Below are positions 8,857 through 16,962 of a DNA stretch of 57,249 nt, one piece after another. The translations under genes were made by a program, and so were the position numbers. A model generated the notes under the pieces. It was not told the DNA's origin, made no database searches, and saw only the letters and a program-made list of their open reading frames with translations. Source of the DNA: Chloroflexota bacterium (lineage in GTDB: Bacteria > Chloroflexota > Anaerolineae > Anaerolineales > Villigracilaceae). Every line of letters starts with the position of its first letter. The stretch's first letter is position 1. Where the stretch lies: assembly GCA_016234535.1 (NCBI GenBank), contig JACRBH010000204.1:1-57249 (forward strand), read 5' to 3'.

Positions 8857-11499
8857 ATGTTTAGATGGCAACGCATCCACCTGGTTCTTGCAGTTTATGG
8901 ACTGCTGGTCTCAATTGGCGCATTCATTACCGCACTTGCCATCGGTGTGATTCCATCCGACCCCGGAAATGGTGTCTTTCTGGGGTTTTCCCTTCAAAGG
9001 CTGGTATTGATAATCATTCCACTGATGGCGGGAATTACAGCAGCCGTTTTTGCGATTACAACATATCGAAATAAAGTTTACGCAGAACAAGTATGGCAGG
9101 CGCTCTTTGGGAACGAGGGAATTGCAAGAGGAGTTCGATGGGGATCAATCGTCATTTTTACAATTGGCTGGATCGCGTCCTTTACCCCCCTGTACCGCTT
9201 CTGGGACTATAAAGATTATTTTGTTCGCATCTCCCCCATCGTCATCTGGCTGACATTCGTCTGCGCATTGACCATTGCCGTCTCGTGGGTCGAAAAATAT
9301 GGATTCGACTGGCCGCGCCTATCCAATGTTTTGCGTTCTCAAAAGAGCCTGTTGAATGCAACGTTAATTTCCTTAACGGTCTTTGCCCTGACCTGGATCT
9401 TGATCGCCGCCACCGGCCTGGGAGTGCGGGTAAGTGAAGACTACTGGTATGCGACTGGCGTGCCGATTCTGGTATTACAAGTCTTACTGGCATTTGCAAC
9501 CGGCCTAGGCGTTCTTTTTCTGGAGCGTTCATCGCATAACTTTCCAATACGCTTGGACACAGCCCTATTTATTCTTATTTGGGCAGTCGCAGCATTCCTT
9601 TGGGTGCGCGAGCCGTTGCAATCCAGTTATTTCGCCCCGGGACCTTATCCCCCGGATTTTGAATATCACCCCTACTCTGATGCGTCTGTTTTCGATATAG
9701 CCAGTCAATTTGCATTGATTGGTCAGGGCATTAACAATGGCGTCTTCTTCGACCGCGCGCTATACATGGGATTTTTGGTATTCCTGCATACACTCGCGGG
9801 ACAGAACTATTCCCAGGTGGTTGCATTGCAAGCCGCAATCTATGCAGTATTTCCAGCAATACTATATCTTTTGGGAAAAGCCATCCACAGCCGGGCATTT
9901 GGCGTGACGCTTGCCCTCCTGACAATGTTACGCGGCATCAACTCAATAGCAGCCAGCAATATGATCGATCTTGCCAGCCCAAAGCAAATGTTGACCGATT
10001 TTCCAATCGCCATCTTTGCAGCATGGTTCGCGTTGATGGCGGTTAAATGGCTGAAAGCTCCCAATAAAAATTATCACTACGCACTCTGGGCCGGCGGAGC
10101 GGCGGGGCTGGCGATCATGTTGCGCACCCATGCGCTTTTTCTCCTGCTATTTGCAATCCTTCTGGCAATCATTATCTACAGGCATCAAAAATTGCGCGGG
10201 CTGGTTGTTTCAACGCTTCTCGTAATCGCCATGACTGCGAGCATATTTCCGTGGGGCACGCGAAGCGGCGGATCTGTTTTCGATGTGTACATGCAAAGGA
10301 TTCGTGTTGTGATTCAGGCACGCTATTATTCATTTCCTCCAGCAGCGCCATCTGCGGCTACTCCCCAGTCAAACGTCCCCACCCCGGGAATCCCTGTCGC
10401 CCCAACTCAAGGGGTCATCATTCCCAATCCGGAAAATCCCCCCACCTCCAACAATACGGAACGCAACACCCAGCCGAAGAATCTTCCCGTTGCTGCGATA
10501 TCGCACTTCCTGCACAATGTGACCACATCCATATTCATTCTGCCGACTTCCCCTATCTCTCACGACCTGCGTCATATTCTAAAAGAGTCAACACCTTTTT
10601 GGAAACAATATTGGAATGGCAGCCTGGATGTTGGCGCTGCCCTTTTCATCAGTCTCGATCTATTGATGATTGCGCTGGGCATTGGCATAGCCTGGAAATT
10701 TGCAAAGCTTGCCGGCTTGGTTCCATTGGGGATTTTTATCGCATACAATCTGGCAAACGCCCTGGCTCGCACCTCAGGCGGGCGATATATCGTCCCAGCA
10801 GATTGGGTTGTAATCTTTTATTTTGCGCTTGGTTTACTCCAGATCATTCTCTGGGGGCTGACGTTATTCAAACTGGAAGCGAATTCTGATGAACAGAAAA
10901 TAATCCACGATAAGGAATTCCGAACACCCTGGACCTGGGAGCCGCTCAAAAAAATCCCGTGGATTATTCTCCTCTTTTTGTTTATTGGCTCATCATTGCC
11001 GTTATCCGAGACACTTTTTCCGAAGCGGTATCCGGCTCAAACTCAAGCCGAACTGTTGACATTGCTGGACGAAAAAGGGTATTTGCAGGAAATGGGTTTT
11101 GACAAACCAACCATACAGACTTTCTCCGATCAGTGGGGAGATTTTAGCATCCTTAACGGACGCGCAATTTACCCGCGCCTTCTTATGGAGAACAAAGGCG
11201 AACCCAAAAATATATATCCCTATCTTGTATTGGCTTATCCAAGAATGGGATTTACATTAATCGGGCCGCAGGGAACGAACTATGTGATCCTGCCAGAGGA
11301 TAAATTAAAGGGTAAATCTCTTTATTTTCCGAATGCTTCCGACGTGATCGTACTTGGATGCCGTCAGGGCCAAAATTTTGATGCCCTGGCCGTTGTTGTC
11401 ATCAATGAAAAAACGATGGTTTATGTACGCCAGCCAGTTTCGCCCCTTCAATGTCCTTTACAAACGCCTGTATGTAACGAAAATCATGTTTGCCGGTAG
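8857..11499 (+). CDS. large multi-spanning membrane protein, GT-C-like
   Basis: This 880-residue integral membrane protein has more than ten predicted helices. The order is an N-terminal block of helices (about 1-230), then an acidic loop (YPPDFEYHPYSDASVFDIA) after a short helix, more helices, a Pro/Thr/Asn-rich insert (about 490-545), and a C-terminal extracytoplasmic tail of about 150 residues. This resembles GT-C glycosyltransferases of the ArnT/PMT type, which use polyprenyl-phosphate sugars, but I do not see a decisive motif. It lies upstream of the polysaccharide export and rhamnose genes, which suggests glycan assembly. Confidence 0.6.
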   Translation: MFRWQRIHLVLAVYGLLVSIGAFITALAIGVIPSDPGNGVFLGFSLQRLVLIIIPLMAGITAAVFAITTYRNKVYAEQVWQALFGNEGIARGVRWGSIVIFTIGWIASFTPLYRFWDYKDYFVRISPIVIWLTFVCALTIAVSWVEKYGFDWPRLSNVLRSQKSLLNATLISLTVFALTWILIAATGLGVRVSEDYWYATGVPILVLQVLLAFATGLGVLFLERSSHNFPIRLDTALFILIWAVAAFLWVREPLQSSYFAPGPYPPDFEYHPYSDASVFDIASQFALIGQGINNGVFFDRALYMGFLVFLHTLAGQNYSQVVALQAAIYAVFPAILYLLGKAIHSRAFGVTLALLTMLRGINSIAASNMIDLASPKQMLTDFPIAIFAAWFALMAVKWLKAPNKNYHYALWAGGAAGLAIMLRTHALFLLLFAILLAIIIYRHQKLRGLVVSTLLVIAMTASIFPWGTRSGGSVFDVYMQRIRVVIQARYYSFPPAAPSAATPQSNVPTPGIPVAPTQGVIIPNPENPPTSNNTERNTQPKNLPVAAISHFLHNVTTSIFILPTSPISHDLRHILKESTPFWKQYWNGSLDVGAALFISLDLLMIALGIGIAWKFAKLAGLVPLGIFIAYNLANALARTSGGRYIVPADWVVIFYFALGLLQIILWGLTLFKLEANSDEQKIIHDKEFRTPWTWEPLKKIPWIILLFLFIGSSLPLSETLFPKRYPAQTQAELLTLLDEKGYLQEMGFDKPTIQTFSDQWGDFSILNGRAIYPRLLMENKGEPKNIYPYLVLAYPRMGFTLIGPQGTNYVILPEDKLKGKSLYFPNASDVIVLGCRQGQNFDALAVVVINEKTMVYVRQPVSPLQCPLQTPVCNENHVCR

Positions 11500-11589
11500 G
11501 CGTTATCCCCTATGGTAGAATCGACAGATAATGTTTATTTTAAATTGTAACAAACCGGGATTTAAAAAATCCAACTCCATATGTGAAGC

Positions 11590-12417
11590 ATGAAAACATC
11601 CGACGACCCCATATACGACAGCGCCAAACGCGGGCCAGTGGCCCTTGAAGAATTGCGCGGTATCTTTCAATATCGCGATTTGATCTTCCAACTGGTGCGA
11701 AGAGACATAGTAGCGCGGTATAAGCGCTCAGTTCTGGGCATCGCCTGGACTATGCTCCAGCCCCTGGGCATGATGGTGATCCTTTCCCTGGTATTCTCCA
11801 CCTTATTTCAATCAGTCAAAGGCTATCCGTCTTATATCTTAAGTGGATTGATCGCCTGGACATTTTTCGCCCAAACCACCAGCGCCATGATCACCCAGAT
11901 AGTTTGGGGGGGGGCACTGCTTAAACAAATTTACCTGCCGCGTACTTCGTTTTCTGTTTCTGCGGTTGGCACTGGACTGGTCAACCTTGCGTTTTCGTTC
12001 ATTCCCTTAGTTTTGATTATTATCCTATTCGGCTTGCCGCTTTACTGGAGCATCCTGTTCGTGCCGGTATCAATGTTGCTGCTGGCGGCTTTTGCCCTGG
12101 GTGTAGGATTGATTATTTCCACTCTGGCTATTTATTTCCCGGATGTGTCCGAGATGTACGCTGTGGTGCTGGTAGCCTGGATGTACCTGACCCCCATCAT
12201 CTATCCTGAAGAACTTGTCCCTGAAGCATACCGTTTTTGGATTTTCAATTTGAACCCAATGTATTATCTGGTAAAAGTATTCCGCGTACCCTTGTTTGAA
12301 GGCACGCTCCCTGACACGTTGACATTAGCCACCGCGGCGGGAATCTCCATATTAACCCTTCTTATCGGCTGGTTTTTCTATTCCAACAAGGCCGATGAAT
12401 TTGCCTATCATCTATGA
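11590..12417 (+). CDS. wzm: polysaccharide ABC exporter permease (Wzm/TagG type)
   Basis: This 275-residue ABC-2 permease has six likely helices and the amphipathic N-terminal segment LIFQLVRRDIVARYKRSVLG that marks O-antigen and teichoic-acid exporters. It moves lipid-linked glycan across the cytoplasmic membrane with the ATPase encoded next, whose ATG overlaps its TGA (ATGA). It is followed by rmlCBAD, so the exported glycan probably contains rhamnose. Confidence 0.92.
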   Translation: MKTSDDPIYDSAKRGPVALEELRGIFQYRDLIFQLVRRDIVARYKRSVLGIAWTMLQPLGMMVILSLVFSTLFQSVKGYPSYILSGLIAWTFFAQTTSAMITQIVWGGALLKQIYLPRTSFSVSAVGTGLVNLAFSFIPLVLIIILFGLPLYWSILFVPVSMLLLAAFALGVGLIISTLAIYFPDVSEMYAVVLVAWMYLTPIIYPEELVPEAYRFWIFNLNPMYYLVKVFRVPLFEGTLPDTLTLATAAGISILTLLIGWFFYSNKADEFAYHL

Positions 12418-13181
12418 ACATGGCGGAATTGAACAACCAACCCAATACTGTCATACATCTGCAGGATGTAACCGTTCGTTACCGGTTACCGGGGGAACGT
12501 ATTCATACCTTCAAGGAATATGTCATTCGCATTCTCCAGAATAAAATTAAATTTAAAGATTTTTACGCTTTAAAAAATATCAATCTGGAAATCCCCAAAG
12601 GCGAAATTTTTGCAATTATTGGCAACAATGGAGCAGGAAAAAGCACCTTGCTCAAAGTGATTTCCCGTGTATTGATCCCCACCCAAGGGCGGGTCTGGAT
12701 CAAAGGCGCAGTATCACCACTGTTGGAACTGGGTGCAGGCTTTCATCCAGAATTGACTGGGCGGGAGAATATCTTCCTTAACGGGACAATCCTCGGTCAT
12801 CCCATCCGCGAGATCGAGGAACACATGGATGAGATCATCGAATTTTCGGAGCTTGGAGATTTTATTGATTCTCCGCTGCGAACTTATTCAAGTGGTATGT
12901 ACGCCCGCCTGGGGTTTGCCGCTTCCACGAGCTGGGAACCGGATATTCTCATTTTGGATGAAGTATTGTCTGTCGGTGATGAAACTTTCCGAAAAAAGTG
13001 CGAAGCCCGCATGAGAGGATTCCGCACTGGTGGAACCACTTCCATCCTGGTTTCTCACTCCATGGAGTCCGTTATGTCTTTGTGCAAAAGCGCAGCATGG
13101 CTCGATCGTGGAACAATACGGCTTGTTGGAACAGCCAGCGAGGTTGTTAAAGCATACCGTCAGGCACAGTCTGGAGCATAA
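12414..13181 (+). CDS. wzt: polysaccharide ABC exporter ATPase (Wzt/TagH type), short form
   Basis: The ATP-binding partner of Wzm has Walker A GNNGAGKST (residues 70-78), signature YSSGM (158-162), Walker B ILILDEV (178-184) and the following D-loop VGDE. The N-terminal VIRILQNKIKFKDFYALKN is typical of this subfamily. At 255 residues it ends right after the nucleotide-binding domain and lacks the C-terminal carbohydrate-binding domain of E. coli O9a-type Wzt, so export need not depend on recognising a capped chain end. It is translationally coupled to wzm. Confidence 0.93.
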   Translation: MNMAELNNQPNTVIHLQDVTVRYRLPGERIHTFKEYVIRILQNKIKFKDFYALKNINLEIPKGEIFAIIGNNGAGKSTLLKVISRVLIPTQGRVWIKGAVSPLLELGAGFHPELTGRENIFLNGTILGHPIREIEEHMDEIIEFSELGDFIDSPLRTYSSGMYARLGFAASTSWEPDILILDEVLSVGDETFRKKCEARMRGFRTGGTTSILVSHSMESVMSLCKSAAWLDRGTIRLVGTASEVVKAYRQAQSGA

Positions 13182-13186
13182 AGCAC

Positions 13187-13735
13187 ATGCAATTTATGAT
13201 TACAAAATTACCCGGCGTAATCCTGCTTGAGCCAAAAGTATTCGAGGATGAGCGCGGTTTTTTCCTTGAAAGCTATCAAAAACAACAATTTATCAACGCC
13301 GGCATCTCATCGGATTTTGTTCAGGATAACCATTCGCGTTCCCGGCAGGAGACCCTGCGCGGACTGCATTATCAGATCCAGCAGCCGCAAGGGAAGCTGG
13401 TACGCGTGGTAGCCGGCGAGATATTTGATGTTGCAGTGGATTTACGCAGAACGTCACCCACGTTTGGGGAATGGGTTGGCTTTTATCTTTCAGCAGACAA
13501 CAAAAAACAAATGTGGGTTCCGCCCGGCTTTGCGCATGGGTTTTATGTAATCAGCGCATGGGCGGAAATGTTATATAAAACAACGGATTACTATGCGCCA
13601 AAATGGGAGCGAACCTTGTTGTGGAACGACCCATCCATCGGCATTCAGTGGCCTTTAGTGGATGGAAAAGCGCCGCTCCTCTCTCCCAAAGATGCCGTCG
13701 GTACTTTGCTGAACAAAGCTGAAACCTTCGAATAA
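13187..13735 (+). CDS. rmlC: dTDP-4-dehydrorhamnose 3,5-epimerase
   Basis: RmlC catalyses the third step of dTDP-L-rhamnose synthesis. The 182-residue cupin has the catalytic histidine in TLRGLHYQ (H61) and the WVPPGFAHGFYV strand. ATG 13187 and ATG 13196 are both usable; the second gives MITKLPGVILLEP, closer to the family start. It begins 5 bases after wzt and is followed by rmlB after 9 bases, so the whole set looks like one transcript. Confidence 0.95.
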   Translation: MQFMITKLPGVILLEPKVFEDERGFFLESYQKQQFINAGISSDFVQDNHSRSRQETLRGLHYQIQQPQGKLVRVVAGEIFDVAVDLRRTSPTFGEWVGFYLSADNKKQMWVPPGFAHGFYVISAWAEMLYKTTDYYAPKWERTLLWNDPSIGIQWPLVDGKAPLLSPKDAVGTLLNKAETFE

Positions 13736-13744
13736 GATGGAAAA

Positions 13745-14836
13745 ATGATTATGAAAAATGTATTGATTACAGGCGGCGCCGGTTTTATCGGCTCGAACTT
13801 TGTTCGTCATCTCCTTAATATGGAAGAGAATATCCATGCCTTTAATCTGGATGCCCTCACGTACGCAGGGTCATTGGAGAATCTCAAAGACCTGCCATTT
13901 CCGCAGCACCACACTTTTATCAACGGCAGCATCCTTGACCAGGAATTTTTGAACGGGTTGTTTCAGAAACATCAAATTGACACCATTGTTCATTTTGCCG
14001 CCGAATCGCATGTGGACCGTTCCATTTTGGGGCCCGGACAATTCGTACAAACCAATATTGTCGGAACGTTTACGCTTCTCGAGGCCGCGCGAAAATTCTG
14101 GCTCCAGGACAATCATTGGGATCATCATCAGGTTCGATTCCATCATATATCAACAGATGAGGTTTTTGGGTCACTTGCTCCCGGCCAACCGGCCTGGACT
14201 GAGGAAACTTCGTATGCGCCGAACTCACCTTACGCCGCGTCGAAGGCGTCGAGCGATCACCTTGTTCGCTCCTATGGGCACACCTATGACCTGCCGTATA
14301 CCATAACGAATTGCTCCAACAATTACGGTCCCTATCAATTCCCCGAAAAACTTATTCCATTGATCATTTTGAATGCCATCGAAGAAAAACCACTACCGGT
14401 TTACGGTGACGGTCAACAGGTCCGCGACTGGCTGCATGTGGAAGATCATTGCTCGGCGATCCATTTGGTGTTGACAAAGGGATTGGCCGGGTCAACATTC
14501 AATATCGGCGGAGATAACCAGCCAGCCAACTTAACCATCGTGGAAACCATCTGCGATATTCTCGATGAACGAAAGCCCCGCGCCAATGGGATTCCCCACC
14601 GCGACTTGATCAGGTTTGTGAAAGACCGTCCCGGCCATGACCGTCGTTATGACATGGACGCGGGAAAGATTCGGCGCGAACTGGGATGGCAACCGCGTCA
14701 TAACCTGACCGATGGCCTGCTCGACACAGTCAACTGGTATCTGACCCATCCGGAATGGGTGCTCGCCATCCGCAAACAACTGGAATATCAATCGTGGCTG
14801 GCGAAAAATTATGACACGCGGGAGAAAACATCATGA
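13745..14836 (+). CDS. rmlB: dTDP-glucose 4,6-dehydratase
   Basis: RmlB is an extended SDR enzyme that converts dTDP-glucose to dTDP-4-keto-6-deoxyglucose. The 363 residues show the NAD-binding [10 protein letters not shown], the STDEVFGSL loop with catalytic Asp-Glu, and the YAASKASSD active-site Tyr-x3-Lys. The start may be ATG 13745 or ATG 13751 (MKNVLITGG). Its product is also the substrate of the FdtA-like isomerase at 40.6 kb, so this enzyme may feed both branches. Its stop overlaps the rmlA start (ATGA). Confidence 0.96.
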   Translation: MIMKNVLITGGAGFIGSNFVRHLLNMEENIHAFNLDALTYAGSLENLKDLPFPQHHTFINGSILDQEFLNGLFQKHQIDTIVHFAAESHVDRSILGPGQFVQTNIVGTFTLLEAARKFWLQDNHWDHHQVRFHHISTDEVFGSLAPGQPAWTEETSYAPNSPYAASKASSDHLVRSYGHTYDLPYTITNCSNNYGPYQFPEKLIPLIILNAIEEKPLPVYGDGQQVRDWLHVEDHCSAIHLVLTKGLAGSTFNIGGDNQPANLTIVETICDILDERKPRANGIPHRDLIRFVKDRPGHDRRYDMDAGKIRRELGWQPRHNLTDGLLDTVNWYLTHPEWVLAIRKQLEYQSWLAKNYDTREKTS

Positions 14837-15705
14837 AGGGAATAATCCTTGCAGGCGGGCGCGGCACGCGTCTTCATCCGCTCACACTTGCCACAAGCAA
14901 GCAGCTTCTGCCGGTCTACGACAAGCCGATGATTTACTATCCGCTTTCCGTGCTTATGCTGGCGGGCATTCAGGAAATCTTAATCATCAGCACACCCGAA
15001 GACCTGGCCCTCTATCGCCGCCTGCTTGGGAATGGCAATAACTGGGGGCTTTCATTTTCCTATGCAGAGCAGGATGAACCGCGCGGACTGGCTGAAGCCT
15101 TTATCATCGGCAGGGACTTTGTCAACAATCAGCCGGCCTGCCTGATCCTGGGTGACAACATTTTCTATGGATACGGGCTGCCGGAAAAAGTACAAAACTG
15201 CTCCAGGCTCAGCGAAGGCGCGCGTATTTTCGCCTATCCGGTAAACGACCCTGAACGATATGGCGTGGTGGAATTTGACCAGAACGGAAAAGTACTAAGC
15301 CTTGAAGAAAAGCCGAAACAACCTCGTTCCCATTTTGCTGTACCTGGAATTTATTTTTATGACCAGCATGTCTCTGATATGGCCGCCAATCTCAAACCGT
15401 CTGCGCGCGGCGAGTTGGAGATCACCGACCTGAACCGGCTTTATCTTGAGAAGAGCCAACTCACAGTGGAAGTCCTGAGCCGCGGTTTTGCATGGCTGGA
15501 TGCCGGCACGCACGAGTCTCTTCTTCAGGCGTCCACTTTTATTCAAACCGTCCAGGAACGGCAGGGGATGATGATCTCCAGCCCGGAAGAGATCGCTTTT
15601 CGAATGGGGTATATCAATGCCGCGCAGCTCCACGCATTGGGCGAAAAACTGGGCAGTACCCAGTACGGCCAATATCTAAAAAGACTTTCAATGGAAGAAC
15701 AATAA
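14833..15705 (+). CDS. rmlA: glucose-1-phosphate thymidylyltransferase
   Basis: RmlA makes dTDP-glucose from dTTP and glucose-1-phosphate. The 290-residue protein carries the nucleotidyltransferase signature [11 protein letters not shown] near the N-terminus, [10 protein letters not shown] and [16 protein letters not shown]. It is translationally coupled on both sides: its ATG overlaps the rmlB stop, and its TAA overlaps the ATG of rmlD. Confidence 0.96.
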   Translation: MKGIILAGGRGTRLHPLTLATSKQLLPVYDKPMIYYPLSVLMLAGIQEILIISTPEDLALYRRLLGNGNNWGLSFSYAEQDEPRGLAEAFIIGRDFVNNQPACLILGDNIFYGYGLPEKVQNCSRLSEGARIFAYPVNDPERYGVVEFDQNGKVLSLEEKPKQPRSHFAVPGIYFYDQHVSDMAANLKPSARGELEITDLNRLYLEKSQLTVEVLSRGFAWLDAGTHESLLQASTFIQTVQERQGMMISSPEEIAFRMGYINAAQLHALGEKLGSTQYGQYLKRLSMEEQ

Positions 15706-16571
15706 TGCGGATTTTTATTCTTGCAGAAAATGGACAATTGGGCTGGGAACTTTGTCGTACACTCGCGCCTTTGGGAGACGTCATCGCATCAGACTACCCG
15801 AAGGTTGATCTGCAAAAACCGGAATCAGTCATCAACCTGATACGGCTCGAAAAGCCGGCGATCTTCGTTAATGCCGCGGCGTACACTGCGGTCGATCAGG
15901 CTGAGCACGAGCAGGATCGCGCGCGAAGCATCAACGCCACTGGGCCGGGCATTCTTGCGGAAGAATGCAGGCGCATTGGGGCAACATTCATCCATTATTC
16001 AACAGATTATGTTTTCGATGGAAACAAAGGCACCCCATATGTGGAGAGTGACGCAACCGCTCCATTGAATTTTTATGGGAAGAGTAAATTGGAAGGCGAA
16101 CAACTTGTGCAGGAAGCCGCCGGCGATTATTTGATTTTTCGGACAAGCTGGGTTTATAGCATGAGAGGAACAGGCGGGTTTATCAGCAAAGTATTGCAGT
16201 GGTCGCGCCAGCAGGAGACCCTGCGCATGGTCACCGACCAAATCAGCAATCCAACCTGGGCCAGGATGCTCGCAGAAGTTACTGCGCATATTGTTGCGAG
16301 AGGACAGGGCTATATGTCTGAACGCAACGGGTTGTATCATCTTGCAGGCAGCGGGTTTGCAAGCCGTTTTGACTGGGCCAAGTCCATTTTGGAACTTGAC
16401 ATTAACAAGCATGAACAAATAACAAAAGAGATACTACCGGCCAGGACAGCAGACTTCCCCACGCCCGCTGAGCGGCCGCTTTTCTCGGCTTTGGATTGTT
16501 CCAAATTCGAATCCACTTTTGATCTAAAACTTCCAGGCTGGCAAACTGCGTTGAAACTTGCCATGCAATGA
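15705..16571 (+). CDS. rmlD: dTDP-4-dehydrorhamnose reductase
   Basis: RmlD catalyses the last step of dTDP-L-rhamnose synthesis. I use ATG 15705 (TAATG overlap with rmlA), giving 288 residues starting [16 protein letters not shown], the proper Rossmann N-terminus; a longer reading from 15492 merely reads through rmlA in another frame. STDYVFDG and YGKSKLEGE hold the active-site residues. It is the last gene of the exporter/rhamnose operon. Confidence 0.95.
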   Translation: MRIFILAENGQLGWELCRTLAPLGDVIASDYPKVDLQKPESVINLIRLEKPAIFVNAAAYTAVDQAEHEQDRARSINATGPGILAEECRRIGATFIHYSTDYVFDGNKGTPYVESDATAPLNFYGKSKLEGEQLVQEAAGDYLIFRTSWVYSMRGTGGFISKVLQWSRQQETLRMVTDQISNPTWARMLAEVTAHIVARGQGYMSERNGLYHLAGSGFASRFDWAKSILELDINKHEQITKEILPARTADFPTPAERPLFSALDCSKFESTFDLKLPGWQTALKLAMQ

Positions 16572-16962
16572 GAAAACCCGCATGGGGGAAACACCAACGG
16601 GGCAGCCAAATGCATTCGTAACAGAAACAGCCACACCCGTCGAAAAGAAGCGGTTCTCTCTTCCAACACGCCAGCATTTAACGCAGTCCAGCCTGTAACG
16701 CGATATTTATGCCGCCCATTTTGCGGGATAAATATCGCGTTACCGCGTATGGTGAGTTAAATAAGTCCTGACAAAAGTGTACATAAATAACCCTTGTTCG
16801 CCTATTGTATAATGATTAATATAGCACTAACATTCGAGACGGTTTCAAAGGTATGAGCGATGGTTGTTACAGCCCCAAACCTAAAACAGGATCAAACATT
16901 AATCAATTAAAGGGCCGGTGCTCAAATTTACCTGACCGTACTTGTAATTTAAGGAGATAAAA
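16572..16962 (+). promoter_or_regulatory. 391-base leader of the subtilase gene with a perfect hairpin and a -10 candidate
   Basis: GTAACGCGATATTTAT (16695-16710) and its exact complement (16728-16743) form a 16-bp stem with GC-rich partial pairing in the loop; it may end the rml transcript or be a repeat. TATAAT at 16808-16813 is a possible -10 box, but no -35 hexamer sits at 16-18 bases. The following ~150 bases before the AAGGAG at the protease start form a long, structured-looking leader that I could not match to a known riboswitch. Confidence 0.4.

Noticed and set aside
15492..15704. 5' extension of rmlD
   Set aside because: It reads through the rmlA coding region in another frame; the TAATG overlap gives the proper RmlD N-terminus.
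16572..16962. Cyclic-di-GMP or other known riboswitch in the subtilase leader
   Set aside because: I compared remembered consensus cores and found no convincing match.
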